DNA from: Cognatundibacterium luofuense
GTDB lineage: Bacteria > Pseudomonadota > Gammaproteobacteria > Burkholderiales > Burkholderiaceae_D
Direction: 5' to 3'
Length of the DNA: 64,000 nucleotides
Assembly (NCBI RefSeq): GCF_018139685.1
Contig: NZ_JAGSPN010000003.1
Location: 62,001-126,000 of the forward strand
Shown here: piece by piece, positions 37,298 through 45,778 of the stretch
How the letters are laid out: each line of letters starts with the position of its first letter
Numbering within the stretch: position 1 is the first letter of the stretch
The notes under the pieces: generated by a model
The model's input: only the letters and a program-made list of their open reading frames with translations
The model's database searches: none
What the model was told of the DNA's origin: nothing
Translations under genes and position numbers: made by a program

Positions 37298-37874
37298 GGC
37301 GGTATCCCGAAAAAGTCCTGACGCTGATTTGCTCAATGAACTGGCGGCAGTGCTGTAACACTTCCGGCTGTTGCAGGTAATTCAGATGATCTGCATCGAC
37401 GAGTAAATCAGCCTCTGCAAACCAGCGGCGCGAAATCCAGTCCGCTCTGCCCTGTACCAGTAAACTGTGACATGCGGGTTTTGTCCGCGCGACCGGGCCG
37501 TAAGCAAATACCGACAGTTTTTGCAGATCAGCAGCAGGTAACTGCAGGCTGCTCAGTAACTCCAGCCCGCAACTGCCCGCGACAAAAACCGTATGTTCAG
37601 CCTGCGCTAACAGTTGCTGGATCAGAGGGCGGTAATGACGCCGGAACCACGGAGTGCGCGCATTCAGATATTCCCGCGCATTGGCCAGACTGGCGCGCAG
37701 TAAAGGAACCGGCTGATATGGTTTGTCAGATGGCAGATACGGAAAATTATTCAACACCAGATGACGCCCCTGTCCTGACAGTTGCATCAGAAATGCATGT
37801 TGCGCAGGGCTCAGTGCCCAGCAATCAGGCTTGCTTCTGCCATTCAGCATGGCGATTTGCAGTAAATGCTTCAT
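37275..37874 (-). CDS. unknown protein of the lipid operon, possible alpha/beta-hydrolase
   Basis: A 199-residue soluble protein that I do not firmly recognise. The sequence HTVFVAGSCGLELLSSL around residue 95 resembles a nucleophile elbow (AGSCG). Later SLLVQGRADWISRRW and VDADHLNYLQQPEVLQH resemble the acid and histidine segments of small alpha/beta-hydrolases. If so, it would be the hydrolase partner that OleB plays in olefin clusters, but the evidence is only pattern-level. GAGG ribosome site, ATG start; gap of 21 bp from the GT2-like gene. Confidence 0.6.
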   Translation of the reverse strand: MKHLLQIAMLNGRSKPDCWALSPAQHAFLMQLSGQGRHLVLNNFPYLPSDKPYQPVPLLRASLANAREYLNARTPWFRRHYRPLIQQLLAQAEHTVFVAGSCGLELLSSLQLPAADLQKLSVFAYGPVARTKPACHSLLVQGRADWISRRWFAEADLLVDADHLNYLQQPEVLQHCRQFIEQISVRTFSGYRHEQHRAA

Positions 37875-37895
37875 ATGATCTGCCTCGTGTTGAGT

Positions 37896-39071
37896 TCAGG
37901 ATTCAGCGACATGGAACTGGTCATTGCGTTTGACCTGATACACCCGCGAACGCCAGCGTATGCGGCGCTCACGCAATGCATGCAGTAAATGCAGCGGTTG
38001 TAGCAGTTCGGATAACAGCGACAAGCCAAAACGATGTCTGAATGCACCCGTCACCTGTTTTTGTACCAGCATCATTGCCGCACTGCGCATCACCAGCACC
38101 AAGACCAGCAGAAACAGCGTAGCGGGCTGCACGATGCATAACAGCAACAGTATCCATAGCAATAAAGGGTGTATGCCTTGCAGCAGTGTGATCAGCAAGG
38201 CGGTGCCTTTACTTTGCTGTTGCAATAACAGCGTCGCAAACACCATCCAGCGATGCATTTGCTGACGGTAATGGCGCATGTCGCTTACGCTGGTCTGCAC
38301 TTCCACCGGCACCGCCAGTTGCAGCAAATCGCCGTCGTGCTGTCTGCACAATTCCGCCATTGCCAGATCATCGGTCAGATGCTGCAATACCGGTGCAAAA
38401 CCACCACACTGCTGCAAAAAATCACGACGTAACGCATAGCACATGCCATTGATGGATACCGGTGTGGTGAATGGCAGTAAAGGCAGATACGTCATCACCG
38501 CGTTATTGTTGACAAACTGTGCCAGCAACTGTGAAGGCAGATTATTACCCTGCTGGTAATGAGGCAGAGCGGTGACGATGCCGCGTACAGGGCAATGCTG
38601 CACCAGCGCACGCAAACTGGCGGCAGGCAGCGTTGCATCATCATCCAATACCAGACAAACCGCTGTCTGCAGTAAGGGTCTGGCCAGTTCCAGCTTCCAG
38701 GCCTTGGGATTGATGCCGTCCGGTGCCGGATCACACAGCAGAACGTTAATTTGTGCGGCAGGGAAGGATGCACGTAAGGCTGCGGCGATCTGTTGAGCGA
38801 CGGCATCATCACGATCAATCAGCCACAAAAATGCCTGTTCCGGCAGTGTTTGCAGATTTGTTGCCAGCACTTGCGGCAAACGCGGATCACCGCTGAGCAG
38901 CGGCTGGACGATCGTCACTTCCGCCTGCGCGGATTCGCCACTGACACGGAAGCGTTTGGCAGCGCTGTGGGTTTCCGGCATGTTAGCCAGTGCCACCAGC
39001 GCATACGCCGTTTTGAAGCCGAGCAGACTCAGGTATAACAGGGCGCACAGAATGATCAGGCTGATCAGCAT
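37896..39071 (-). CDS. membrane glycosyltransferase, GT2/GT21 (HpnI/ceramide glucosyltransferase-like)
   Basis: A 391-residue membrane enzyme. One N-terminal helix (LISLIILCALLYLSLLGF) is followed by a GT-A domain: VTIVQPLLSGDPRL, LVLDDDATLP (DxD-like metal site, about residue 145), then TDDLAMAELC and the QQMHRW motif (QxxRW-like). Two or three helices follow near the C-terminus. This order matches lipid glycosyltransferases such as ceramide glucosyltransferase. It overlaps the upstream SDR gene by 7 bp, so it is translationally coupled. Confidence 0.85.
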   Translation of the reverse strand: MLISLIILCALLYLSLLGFKTAYALVALANMPETHSAAKRFRVSGESAQAEVTIVQPLLSGDPRLPQVLATNLQTLPEQAFLWLIDRDDAVAQQIAAALRASFPAAQINVLLCDPAPDGINPKAWKLELARPLLQTAVCLVLDDDATLPAASLRALVQHCPVRGIVTALPHYQQGNNLPSQLLAQFVNNNAVMTYLPLLPFTTPVSINGMCYALRRDFLQQCGGFAPVLQHLTDDLAMAELCRQHDGDLLQLAVPVEVQTSVSDMRHYRQQMHRWMVFATLLLQQQSKGTALLITLLQGIHPLLLWILLLLCIVQPATLFLLVLVLVMRSAAMMLVQKQVTGAFRHRFGLSLLSELLQPLHLLHALRERRIRWRSRVYQVKRNDQFHVAES

Positions 39072-40030
39072 GGCTGTTCCTTTTGCCAGTCGATAAAGCG
39101 ACGCAAGCCTTCGCTGACCGATACCGAAGGTAAACCGAGATCACTGATAGTACGTGAAGGATTAAAGGTTTTGGAATAAGCAAACACACTGACACCAAAA
39201 CGGGTGACAGGTGGCTCACCACGCAGACGTAACAGACTATAAATCTGCTCAATCAGGCCTGCTGCGATCCAGGCTGTTTTAATACTGATACTGCGTTTCG
39301 GTTCCGGTAAATCCAGCTCTCTTAATACCTTCAATAAGAAATCGGTAATGCGTACCGGTTCTGCATTGGTCAGGTTATAAGCCAGTGCAAGTTTTTTTGC
39401 TTCGCAGGCACGCATCATGTAATCACATAAGGTATCGATATAAATCAGATCGCCGACCGCTGGTGTGTCGGTCTGAAATACAGGTAATTTACCTTCCTTC
39501 GCCGCACGAAGAATGCGTGGAAACAGTACGGTATCGCCGGGGCCGAATACTGCGCGTGGTCGCAGAATGGTTTTTTCACCTTCGTATTCGCGCACCAGCA
39601 GTTCTCCAGCGTATTTTGTTTCTGCATACAAATTGACAAATGCAGGGCCGATCGGACTGTCTTCGTGCAGATTAGTCTGGTGCCGGTTCTGATAAAACAC
39701 GGAACTGGAAGACAGATAAATCAGACGCGGCTTACCATGGGTACGGCAAAACTCAATCACGTTACGGGTGGCTTCTATATTTTGCTGTTCAAATTCTTCA
39801 CGGGTGCCCCACGGTGCTGCTCTCGCTGCCGCATGAATCACAACATCGGGACAAACCGGCAAATCAAATGGCTGGCTCAGATCCAGAGGGTGATACACCA
39901 CCTGCACCGGTAAATCTGCATCCAGCCGTCGGCCTATGCCATGCAGCGATAAATCACTGCGTTCAGCAAAGCGCTTCATAAACGATGAGCCAACAAAGCC
40001 GGAGGCGCCGGTGACTAAAATAGTTTTCAC
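39065..40030 (-). CDS. NAD(P)-dependent SDR (epimerase/3-beta-HSD type)
   Basis: A 321-residue extended short-chain dehydrogenase. Rossmann motif VTGASGFVGSSFMKR at the N-terminus, catalytic YAETK (about residue 133) with a preceding Ser-rich strand LSSSSVF. The 3-beta-hydroxysteroid dehydrogenase branch includes OleD, which reduces beta-keto acids made by OleA-type ketosynthases. In this operon it probably reduces the ketosynthase product. GTG start with AAGGAG; only 3 bp after the ligase gene. Confidence 0.87.
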   Translation of the reverse strand: MKTILVTGASGFVGSSFMKRFAERSDLSLHGIGRRLDADLPVQVVYHPLDLSQPFDLPVCPDVVIHAAARAAPWGTREEFEQQNIEATRNVIEFCRTHGKPRLIYLSSSSVFYQNRHQTNLHEDSPIGPAFVNLYAETKYAGELLVREYEGEKTILRPRAVFGPGDTVLFPRILRAAKEGKLPVFQTDTPAVGDLIYIDTLCDYMMRACEAKKLALAYNLTNAEPVRITDFLLKVLRELDLPEPKRSISIKTAWIAAGLIEQIYSLLRLRGEPPVTRFGVSVFAYSKTFNPSRTISDLGLPSVSVSEGLRRFIDWQKEQPC

Positions 40031-40033
40031 AGA

Positions 40034-41386
40034 TTACTCCTTGTGCGGTGATTGCTGACAACGGATACGGCGGCGTTTTTGTCCGGCTGGCATTGCCTCC
40101 CATCCGGCAAAACGTATTTCGGGGGCTTGTAACTGCTGCTGCAAAAACAGCGTGAATAATGCAGCCGCTGTCTGGTGCTGCAGCGCGCTGATTTGCTCTG
40201 CTGTCAATTGCGTCGCTTCCTGCAAGCGTATCAGCCAGATAATGCCGTGTTGCTCAATACGGTAGTCTTCGATGGCCGGTTGTAACTGCATCATCAGATG
40301 GCGCAGCTTGTCAGGAAAAACCGGTTGCATGCTGCTGTCAGCTGCTGGCAGCCATAAAACATCATCCTGACGGCCTTCAATTGCCGATAACACGCGGCTG
40401 TGCCGGCCGCAGCGGCATTGTGCGGAACTGACGCGCAGTACATCATCCAGCCGGTAGCGAACGAAGGCTTGCGTTTCGCGTCCGAAATCGGTGATTTCGG
40501 GCGTAAAGCGTTCGTCATCCAGCCAGTGCGGCTGAATATGCAGCCATTCCTCGTTCAGATGCAGCTGCCCGTGTTCGCAGGTATAGGCCAGCAAACCCTC
40601 GGTGCATTGATAAATTTGCCCCGCTTGCTGCCGCCACGCCTGCTGTACCAGTAACTTGTCATCTGCTTCCAGCACTTCTGCAACGCTGATGACTTGCTGA
40701 GGCTGTATCTGCAGACTTCCCTGCAATTGCGCACGTGCCAGCGCGGCCAGTACCGATGCAGGTGCGATCAGTATTTGCGGCTGTACGCCCTGCAACCAGT
40801 TCACCAACGCAGAGAGACTTTGCTGCAGATCGCCATAGTGAAAATGCAGACGGGCATTGTGTACCGTGGTGTACAGCTTGCTGTTGGCTCTTAACAAAAA
40901 CGCGACAGATAAAGGTTTTGCGAACGGATTCAGTAATTGCCGTAAATGCGCAGGCTTCAGAACCCGTGCGAGGATCACCCCGGCCCAGCGTGCTCTTTCC
41001 TTATCGCTGACCAGAAAAACGCCGCGCTGCCCTGATGTCCCGCTGGACAAACCGACGGCAATACCGGGTTGCAGCGGCGCGGAAAATGCGCGTTGTTTTT
41101 CAGCGGTCAGACCGAATTGCTGTGCCTGCTGCAGGCTGATTCCGGCCTGATTCAGTTCAGCAAAGTGTTGCTGCATCTGCTCTTTCTGCATCAGCGGCCA
41201 CTCCGGTAAAGGCTTACCGGCAAAGGCGCGGTAATACGGAATGTGCTGTGCGCAAGATTGCAGGAAGTGGCTGACGCGCCGCTGCTGCCAGTTTTCCAGT
41301 GCGGCTCTGTTACTGAAGCGAAAACCATAACGGGTACGGATAAACGCATGCAGGAAAATACCTGCCTGTTGAAGACGGCTCAGCAT
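40034..41386 (-). CDS. F390-synthetase-like adenylate-forming enzyme
   Basis: A 450-residue member of the phenylacetate-CoA-ligase/F390-synthetase branch of AMP-forming enzymes. Seen: VGLSSGTSGQRGVFLVSD (P-loop-like motif, about residue 110), YQCTEGLLAYTCEHG, and FVRYRLDDVLRVSSAQCRCGRHSRVLSAIEGRQDDVL, the AMP-binding end motif with a CxC element. It should activate a carboxylic acid as the adenylate. In the Ole pathway the AMP ligase-like OleC forms or opens a beta-lactone; this enzyme may have a comparable role. GGGAG ribosome site; overlaps the hydrolase gene by 7 bp. Confidence 0.85.
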   Translation of the reverse strand: MLSRLQQAGIFLHAFIRTRYGFRFSNRAALENWQQRRVSHFLQSCAQHIPYYRAFAGKPLPEWPLMQKEQMQQHFAELNQAGISLQQAQQFGLTAEKQRAFSAPLQPGIAVGLSSGTSGQRGVFLVSDKERARWAGVILARVLKPAHLRQLLNPFAKPLSVAFLLRANSKLYTTVHNARLHFHYGDLQQSLSALVNWLQGVQPQILIAPASVLAALARAQLQGSLQIQPQQVISVAEVLEADDKLLVQQAWRQQAGQIYQCTEGLLAYTCEHGQLHLNEEWLHIQPHWLDDERFTPEITDFGRETQAFVRYRLDDVLRVSSAQCRCGRHSRVLSAIEGRQDDVLWLPAADSSMQPVFPDKLRHLMMQLQPAIEDYRIEQHGIIWLIRLQEATQLTAEQISALQHQTAAALFTLFLQQQLQAPEIRFAGWEAMPAGQKRRRIRCQQSPHKE

Positions 41387-42237
41387 GATGTGCTCCCGTC
41401 ACGGTAAGCTGCCAGACTGTCGGTGCAGTGTGAAGGCAGCAGTGCAATTTCCGGATGTCGTGTGCCGAGGGTATGCAATTGCTGCAGCGTATGGCGATAC
41501 TGGTGCCAGTCATGCATGACGAGGCGGGTCAGCGCAGAAGGCATACTCGCATGCTGCCATGCGGCGCGGGACCAGCAGGCATCGGCACACAGAAAAACTT
41601 CACGATCATACTGGTCGCGCAGAATCAGACCCATTTGTCCGGCAGAATGTCCGGGCAGAGATACCGCCATGATGCTGCCATCGCCGAAGATATCGTAAGC
41701 ACTGCCGAAAGCTTGCCATTGCGCAGCCAGACTCCGCTGCGGATAGGATTCAGCCAGCGTCAGCCTTTGCTGAAAGTTGTCGGGCAACAGGCCGGGCAGC
41801 AAGCCGTGTCTGGTCAGTGCAAAGCGACTGCGTTCAGCAAGAACACTGCTGACTTCTGCGCCCATGGCGACAAAGCGTGCATTCGGCAAATCGCGCATAC
41901 CAGCAACATGATCGGCATGGAAATGCGAAATCAGGCATAAACGGATATCGGACAATGCATAGCCTAGCGTGTGCAGTTGTGATGCCAGTGTCTGTTCCGG
42001 CGCCAGTTGTACCGGTGTCGCCCAGCGATACAGACGCTCAGGAAATGGTGTTGTCGCGGTGTCGAAATGTTCAGCGTAGCCGGTATCAAATAATACGGGG
42101 CCGGCCTGCGGGTGGACGATCAGCGCGGCAATCGATGGAAAATCCACCAGTTTCCAGCGACCGCGCTGATTGGCGACCCGTTCGCAGTGATGGCAACTGC
42201 CAACCTGCATCAGATGCAAACTCACACGTGTTGTCAT
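41380..42237 (-). CDS. metallo-beta-lactamase-fold hydrolase
   Basis: About 285 residues from the ATG at 42237, which has a GAGG site. The metal motif SHFHADHVAGMRD (about residue 100) is intact, and later LPGHSAGQMGLIL gives the fourth histidine. FLCADACWS provides the bridging Asp. The last histidine is probably in LLPSHCTDS. The substrate is unknown; in an operon with a ketosynthase, a thioester or lactone hydrolase is plausible. Seven bp after the ketosynthase gene. Confidence 0.87.
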   Translation of the reverse strand: MTTRVSLHLMQVGSCHHCERVANQRGRWKLVDFPSIAALIVHPQAGPVLFDTGYAEHFDTATTPFPERLYRWATPVQLAPEQTLASQLHTLGYALSDIRLCLISHFHADHVAGMRDLPNARFVAMGAEVSSVLAERSRFALTRHGLLPGLLPDNFQQRLTLAESYPQRSLAAQWQAFGSAYDIFGDGSIMAVSLPGHSAGQMGLILRDQYDREVFLCADACWSRAAWQHASMPSALTRLVMHDWHQYRHTLQQLHTLGTRHPEIALLPSHCTDSLAAYRDGSTSC

Positions 42238-42244
42238 CGCCGCC

Positions 42245-43282
42245 TCACAAACGCATGACGGCAACGCCGAGCGACACACCTGCGCCGGTACCGATCAGCG
42301 CAATCAGATCACCGCGCTTCGCCTTGCCGGAACGGATTGCTGCATCCAGTGCAAACGGCATCGAAGCAGCTACCTGATTGCCGTGACTGGCCAGAATATT
42401 CACGATACGGGCCGGGGAGATATCCAGCAGGCGCGGCAGGATGGAGAGCGCTTTACCGGATGCCTGGTGCGGAATAAAACACTGGATCTGATCGCGCCGC
42501 ACGCCAGCCTGGCGTAAGACACGCTCAAACAATGCAGGCAAATGGCGTGCAGATAATTTATACAAAGCTTTACCATCCATCTCGAAAAAAGTTCCGACCG
42601 CCGACGCTACCTGAGCCTGACCCGCCAGAAAATAGTTGCTGCCACCGGCTTTCAGGTGACATGCATCCTGACCTTCGCTGTAGGTTTCCTGTGCAGCGGC
42701 AAGCAGTGCGCTGCCATCCGCATCGCTTCTTTCCAGAATCACAGCGGCTGCACCGTCGCCGAACAGTGGTGCGGTATAGCGGCATGCGGGATTCAGTGCG
42801 CGGCTGGGTAATTCAGCAGAAACCAGCAGCACGCGCCGGTAACGCCCCGCCGCAATTGCATAGCTGAGTTGCTCCAGTGCGACCAGAAAACTCAGGCAGG
42901 TCGCATTCAGATCAAATGCAGGTATACCACTGCCTTGTAAACCGAGGGCTGCATGAATTTGTGCCGCAAAGCAGGGAATCGCTTGCTGTGGCGTGCTGCT
43001 GGCAGAGACCACGCAGTCGAGATCTTGTGCTTTGAGGCCTGCAGAATCTAAGGCCGCGCGGGTAGCAATGACAGCCAGCGATTGCGCAGATTCGCCGGAG
43101 CTGGCCTGATGCCGCAGCTCCACACCGCTTGCGGCAGCAGTTGTACCGGCGCGTAATTGCCAGCGCTGGTCAAATTCCGCAGAGGTTACAAGCTGTGGCG
43201 GCAGGCTGGTTCCGGTCGATACGATACGTACCGGCAAACCCTGCTGACTGACTGATCCTGACGCGGAACCCGTATAGCCCAT
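42245..43282 (-). CDS. 3-oxoacyl-ACP synthase III family ketosynthase
   Basis: A 345-residue FabH/OleA-like condensing enzyme. Catalytic cysteine in AFDLNATCLSFLVALE (about residue 127), histidine in FIPHQASGKAL, and asparagine in NILASHGNQVAASM. Replacement of the usual ACAGF by NATCLSF suggests it is not the housekeeping FabH. First gene of a seven-gene minus-strand operon lacking other fatty-acid genes, so it probably makes the carbon skeleton of a specialised lipid. AGGAG site upstream; a CAATTG-rich operator candidate lies 30-50 bp before the start. Confidence 0.88.
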   Translation of the reverse strand: MGYTGSASGSVSQQGLPVRIVSTGTSLPPQLVTSAEFDQRWQLRAGTTAAASGVELRHQASSGESAQSLAVIATRAALDSAGLKAQDLDCVVSASSTPQQAIPCFAAQIHAALGLQGSGIPAFDLNATCLSFLVALEQLSYAIAAGRYRRVLLVSAELPSRALNPACRYTAPLFGDGAAAVILERSDADGSALLAAAQETYSEGQDACHLKAGGSNYFLAGQAQVASAVGTFFEMDGKALYKLSARHLPALFERVLRQAGVRRDQIQCFIPHQASGKALSILPRLLDISPARIVNILASHGNQVAASMPFALDAAIRSGKAKRGDLIALIGTGAGVSLGVAVMRL

Positions 43283-43309
43283 GATCCTGATTCTCCTGAT
43301 GACGCTGAG

Positions 43310-43333
43310 TCAATTGGTAAATTGGTCAATTGA
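43310..43333. promoter_or_regulatory. candidate operator of the ketosynthase operon
   Basis: Three AATTG units occur at a spacing of about 8-9 bp (TCAATTGG, AAATTGG, TCAATTGA); two contain the CAATTG palindrome. It lies between the operon and a divergent XRE-type regulator gene, so that regulator is the obvious candidate binder. Confidence 0.5.
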
Positions 43334-43518
43334 AAGGAAAGAATTGTCGCATTCTTTTGTCAAAACTTTATGCGTAATACCGACTGGCGCACTGCTGTCT
43401 GGCAGCGGTCAGAATGCAACAAAATGCTTGGACACAGTATGCGATGCATCGAAAAATTAGTACACTTAGCTATTAAAAGAAGATAAAAATATGCAATAAA
43501 GTATATAAAAAGGGAACT

Positions 43519-44256
43519 ATGTCCACACAGCAAAGCCAGTTAATCGCAAGCCTGAAACAACAATTGCGCAACAAAGGCATCACTTACCGCCAGCTCGGTT
43601 TGTCGCTGGATTTGTCCGAAGCACGGGTCAAGAAAATGTTTGCCAGTGAACGTTTCACGCTGGACAGGGTGATAGAAATTGCTGAATTACTGGGAATGAC
43701 TTTGTCTGAACTGACCCGCCTTGCGGAACAACAGCAGGCTGCAATTCATACCCTGACTGAAAAGCAGGAAGCTGAACTGACATCCGATACCCGTTTATTA
43801 CTGGTTTGCGTCTGTGTACTGAATCACTGGAGCCCCGAAGAGATTACCCGTACTTATCAGCTGGATACCCACACATGTTTGTTGTATCTGCTGCGGCTGG
43901 ACAAACTGGGGCTGATCAATGTGTTACCGGGCAACCGTATCCGGCTGAATATTGCACGTGATTTCGACTGGCTCAGCGATGGCCCGATACGCCGTTTCTT
44001 TATTCAGCATGGTTTGTCAGATTTTCTCAATGACGATTTTGTGCGAGAAGATGAAAGCCTGTGCTTCACGCACGGCATGCTGAGCCGTGCCGCCATGCAT
44101 CAGATGCAAGCTGAAATACGTCGCCTGCGTCAGCGTTTTGCAGAATTACACAGCGACAGCATGGCCTTGCCGCTGACACACCGTCATGGCACGGCGATGA
44201 TCGTTGCGATGCGTGAATGGGAATTACAGGCTTTTGAGTCACTGCGACGAAGCTGA
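43519..44256 (+). CDS. XRE-type helix-turn-helix regulator
   Basis: A 245-residue protein with a Cro/CI-type helix-turn-helix in the first 70 residues (ITYRQLGLSLDLSEARVKKMFASER and IAELLGMTLSELTRLAE). The rest is a helical domain of unknown type, with a possible second winged helix (SPEEITRTYQL...LLRLDKLGLINVL). It is divergent from the ketosynthase operon and is its likely regulator. AAGGGAA ribosome site, ATG start. Confidence 0.85.
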   Translation: MSTQQSQLIASLKQQLRNKGITYRQLGLSLDLSEARVKKMFASERFTLDRVIEIAELLGMTLSELTRLAEQQQAAIHTLTEKQEAELTSDTRLLLVCVCVLNHWSPEEITRTYQLDTHTCLLYLLRLDKLGLINVLPGNRIRLNIARDFDWLSDGPIRRFFIQHGLSDFLNDDFVREDESLCFTHGMLSRAAMHQMQAEIRRLRQRFAELHSDSMALPLTHRHGTAMIVAMREWELQAFESLRRS

Positions 44257-44533
44257 GGACTGATACAAAACGATTTCAGAAAAAAAGTTTTTCACATGAA
44301 ATTAATATGTAAAATTACATAGTAAATTGAAAACAAATTCTGCCGGATACTGAGAGATTATTTCTGATAATTGCTGGCATGCTATATGCATAAACTGCAC
44401 CGTGCCGGATGAGCGGGCGCATTTGAGGTTTTACAACGTTCAACGTGCACTTGGGAAGCTGTTATGACTGTTTTTTGATAAAGGTCACGACAGTACACAT
44501 CGGAATTTTCTTATATGATTTCTGGAGTATGAA

Positions 44534-44998
44534 ATGAACCAAGAAGTAAAACAAGGCCAATGGCTTGCAGAAGACTTTAAATCTCGTTTTTCAGAAAAAT
44601 TACCGGATCAGGAATTAGAAGCAGCGCTTGCAGACTTACGCAATATCCATCCTGATCGCTTACGCGTAGCCCAGGCCTATTCAGCGTCCGGGTCTCTGGC
44701 AAGTCTGGTTTTCTATGTCAGAGCGACATGCAGAATTAATGACGGAAAATCGTTCTCGGGTTCTGCCTGGGGTGTCAGTTTTCCCGGTGGTGGTGCTTTG
44801 TTCGGTGACGTGTATCTGGAAGACGGCGTTAGCCTTGAAGCACTTTATCAGGATACGGTCAGTTTCAAATTTATCGCGACACCGGTGTATACCACCTTCC
44901 TGTTCTACAACAGCGCAGGAAATCTGCTGGGACATTTCCAGGCAGGAAGTGTATCGACCGTCAGTGGCACGGGTGCCGGAGAAGGTCGCTGGTCGTAA
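44534..44998 (+). CDS. VapA/VapB-like virulence-associated family protein
   Basis: A 154-residue protein without a signal peptide. Residues about 50-154 resemble the small beta-barrel of Rhodococcus equi VapA: VSFPGGGALFGDVY, a block of Thr/Phe strands (TVSFKFIATPVYTTFLFYNSAG-like), and a Gly-rich end GTGAGEGRW. Vap proteins act on host vacuoles in R. equi; relatives in other bacteria and fungi have no known function. The first 50 residues are charged and probably helical. GGAG site and ATG. Single gene closed by a strong terminator. Confidence 0.65.
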   Translation: MNQEVKQGQWLAEDFKSRFSEKLPDQELEAALADLRNIHPDRLRVAQAYSASGSLASLVFYVRATCRINDGKSFSGSAWGVSFPGGGALFGDVYLEDGVSLEALYQDTVSFKFIATPVYTTFLFYNSAGNLLGHFQAGSVSTVSGTGAGEGRWS

Positions 44999-45017
44999 TC
45001 GCTTCTGTGCGAAAAAC

Positions 45018-45045
45018 AAAAAACCGGCAATATGCCGGTTTTTTT
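45018..45045. terminator. strong terminator after the VapA-like gene
   Basis: AAAAAACCGGC pairs with GCCGGTTTTTT over a 5-base loop. It shares its stem sequence with the terminator after infA. Confidence 0.88.
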
Positions 45046-45176
45046 ATGGCATCAGAATGATCGATTAACGATATGAACTGAGCGAATCACGCAATTCCAC
45101 TTTTTTATGTGATTTATGATTTTTCCTGTCGGTTGCGACATCAGCAGAAGCGAACTAACTAACAGGAAAAGCAAAC

Positions 45177-45719
45177 ATGCGTAAATTTATGATGGGAATT
45201 ATTCTGGCCGGAGCATTCGTTTCAGCCCACGCTTTCGATATTTCAAGCAGTAATATAGAAAACGGAAAAGCGCTGGGAAATGCACAGGTTTTTAATGGTT
45301 TTGGCTGCAGCGGTGCTAATGTCTCACCGCAGGTGAGCTGGTCGGATGTTCCGGCAGGGACAAAGAGTTTCGCGATCACGATGTATGATCCGGATGCACC
45401 GACCGGAAGTGGCTGGTGGCACTGGACGGTGGTGAATATTCCGAAAGAAGTCCGTTCGCTGGCAGCTGGCGCAGGTCAGGCAGGCGGCGCGGCCTTACCG
45501 AAAGGTGCTGTAATGGGCCGTACCGATTTTGGTGCCGCTGCATTCGGCGGTGCCTGCCCGCCACCGGGTGATAAACCGCACCGTTACCAGTTAACCGTGT
45601 GGGCGCTGAATACAGATCATCTGGATCTGAATCATGAAGCAAGCGGTGCACTGGTCGGCTACATGCTGCGGGCACATGCTTTAGGGCAGGCGAGTCTGAC
45701 CGGTTATTATGGTCGTTAA
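45177..45719 (+). CDS. secreted YbhB/YbcL-type PEBP protein
   Basis: A 180-residue phosphatidylethanolamine-binding-like protein with a signal peptide (MMGIILAGAFVSAHA). Family signatures are SPQVSWSDVPAGTKSFAITMYDPDAP and HWTVVNIP, with FGGACPPPGDKPHRYQLTVWAL near residue 120. The bacterial members' role is poorly known. AGGAAA ribosome site. A hairpin follows the stop, then an AraC gene after 60 bp. Confidence 0.93.
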   Translation: MRKFMMGIILAGAFVSAHAFDISSSNIENGKALGNAQVFNGFGCSGANVSPQVSWSDVPAGTKSFAITMYDPDAPTGSGWWHWTVVNIPKEVRSLAAGAGQAGGAALPKGAVMGRTDFGAAAFGGACPPPGDKPHRYQLTVWALNTDHLDLNHEASGALVGYMLRAHALGQASLTGYYGR

Positions 45720-45732
45720 GATAGCGGAAGAT

Positions 45733-45757
45733 AAAACGCAGTCGCTGACTGCGTTTT
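45733..45757. terminator. terminator after the PEBP gene
   Basis: AAAACGCAGTC pairs with GACTGCGTTTT over a 3-base loop. Confidence 0.75.
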
Positions 45758-45778
45758 ACGGTTTTCAGGGATAGAGCA

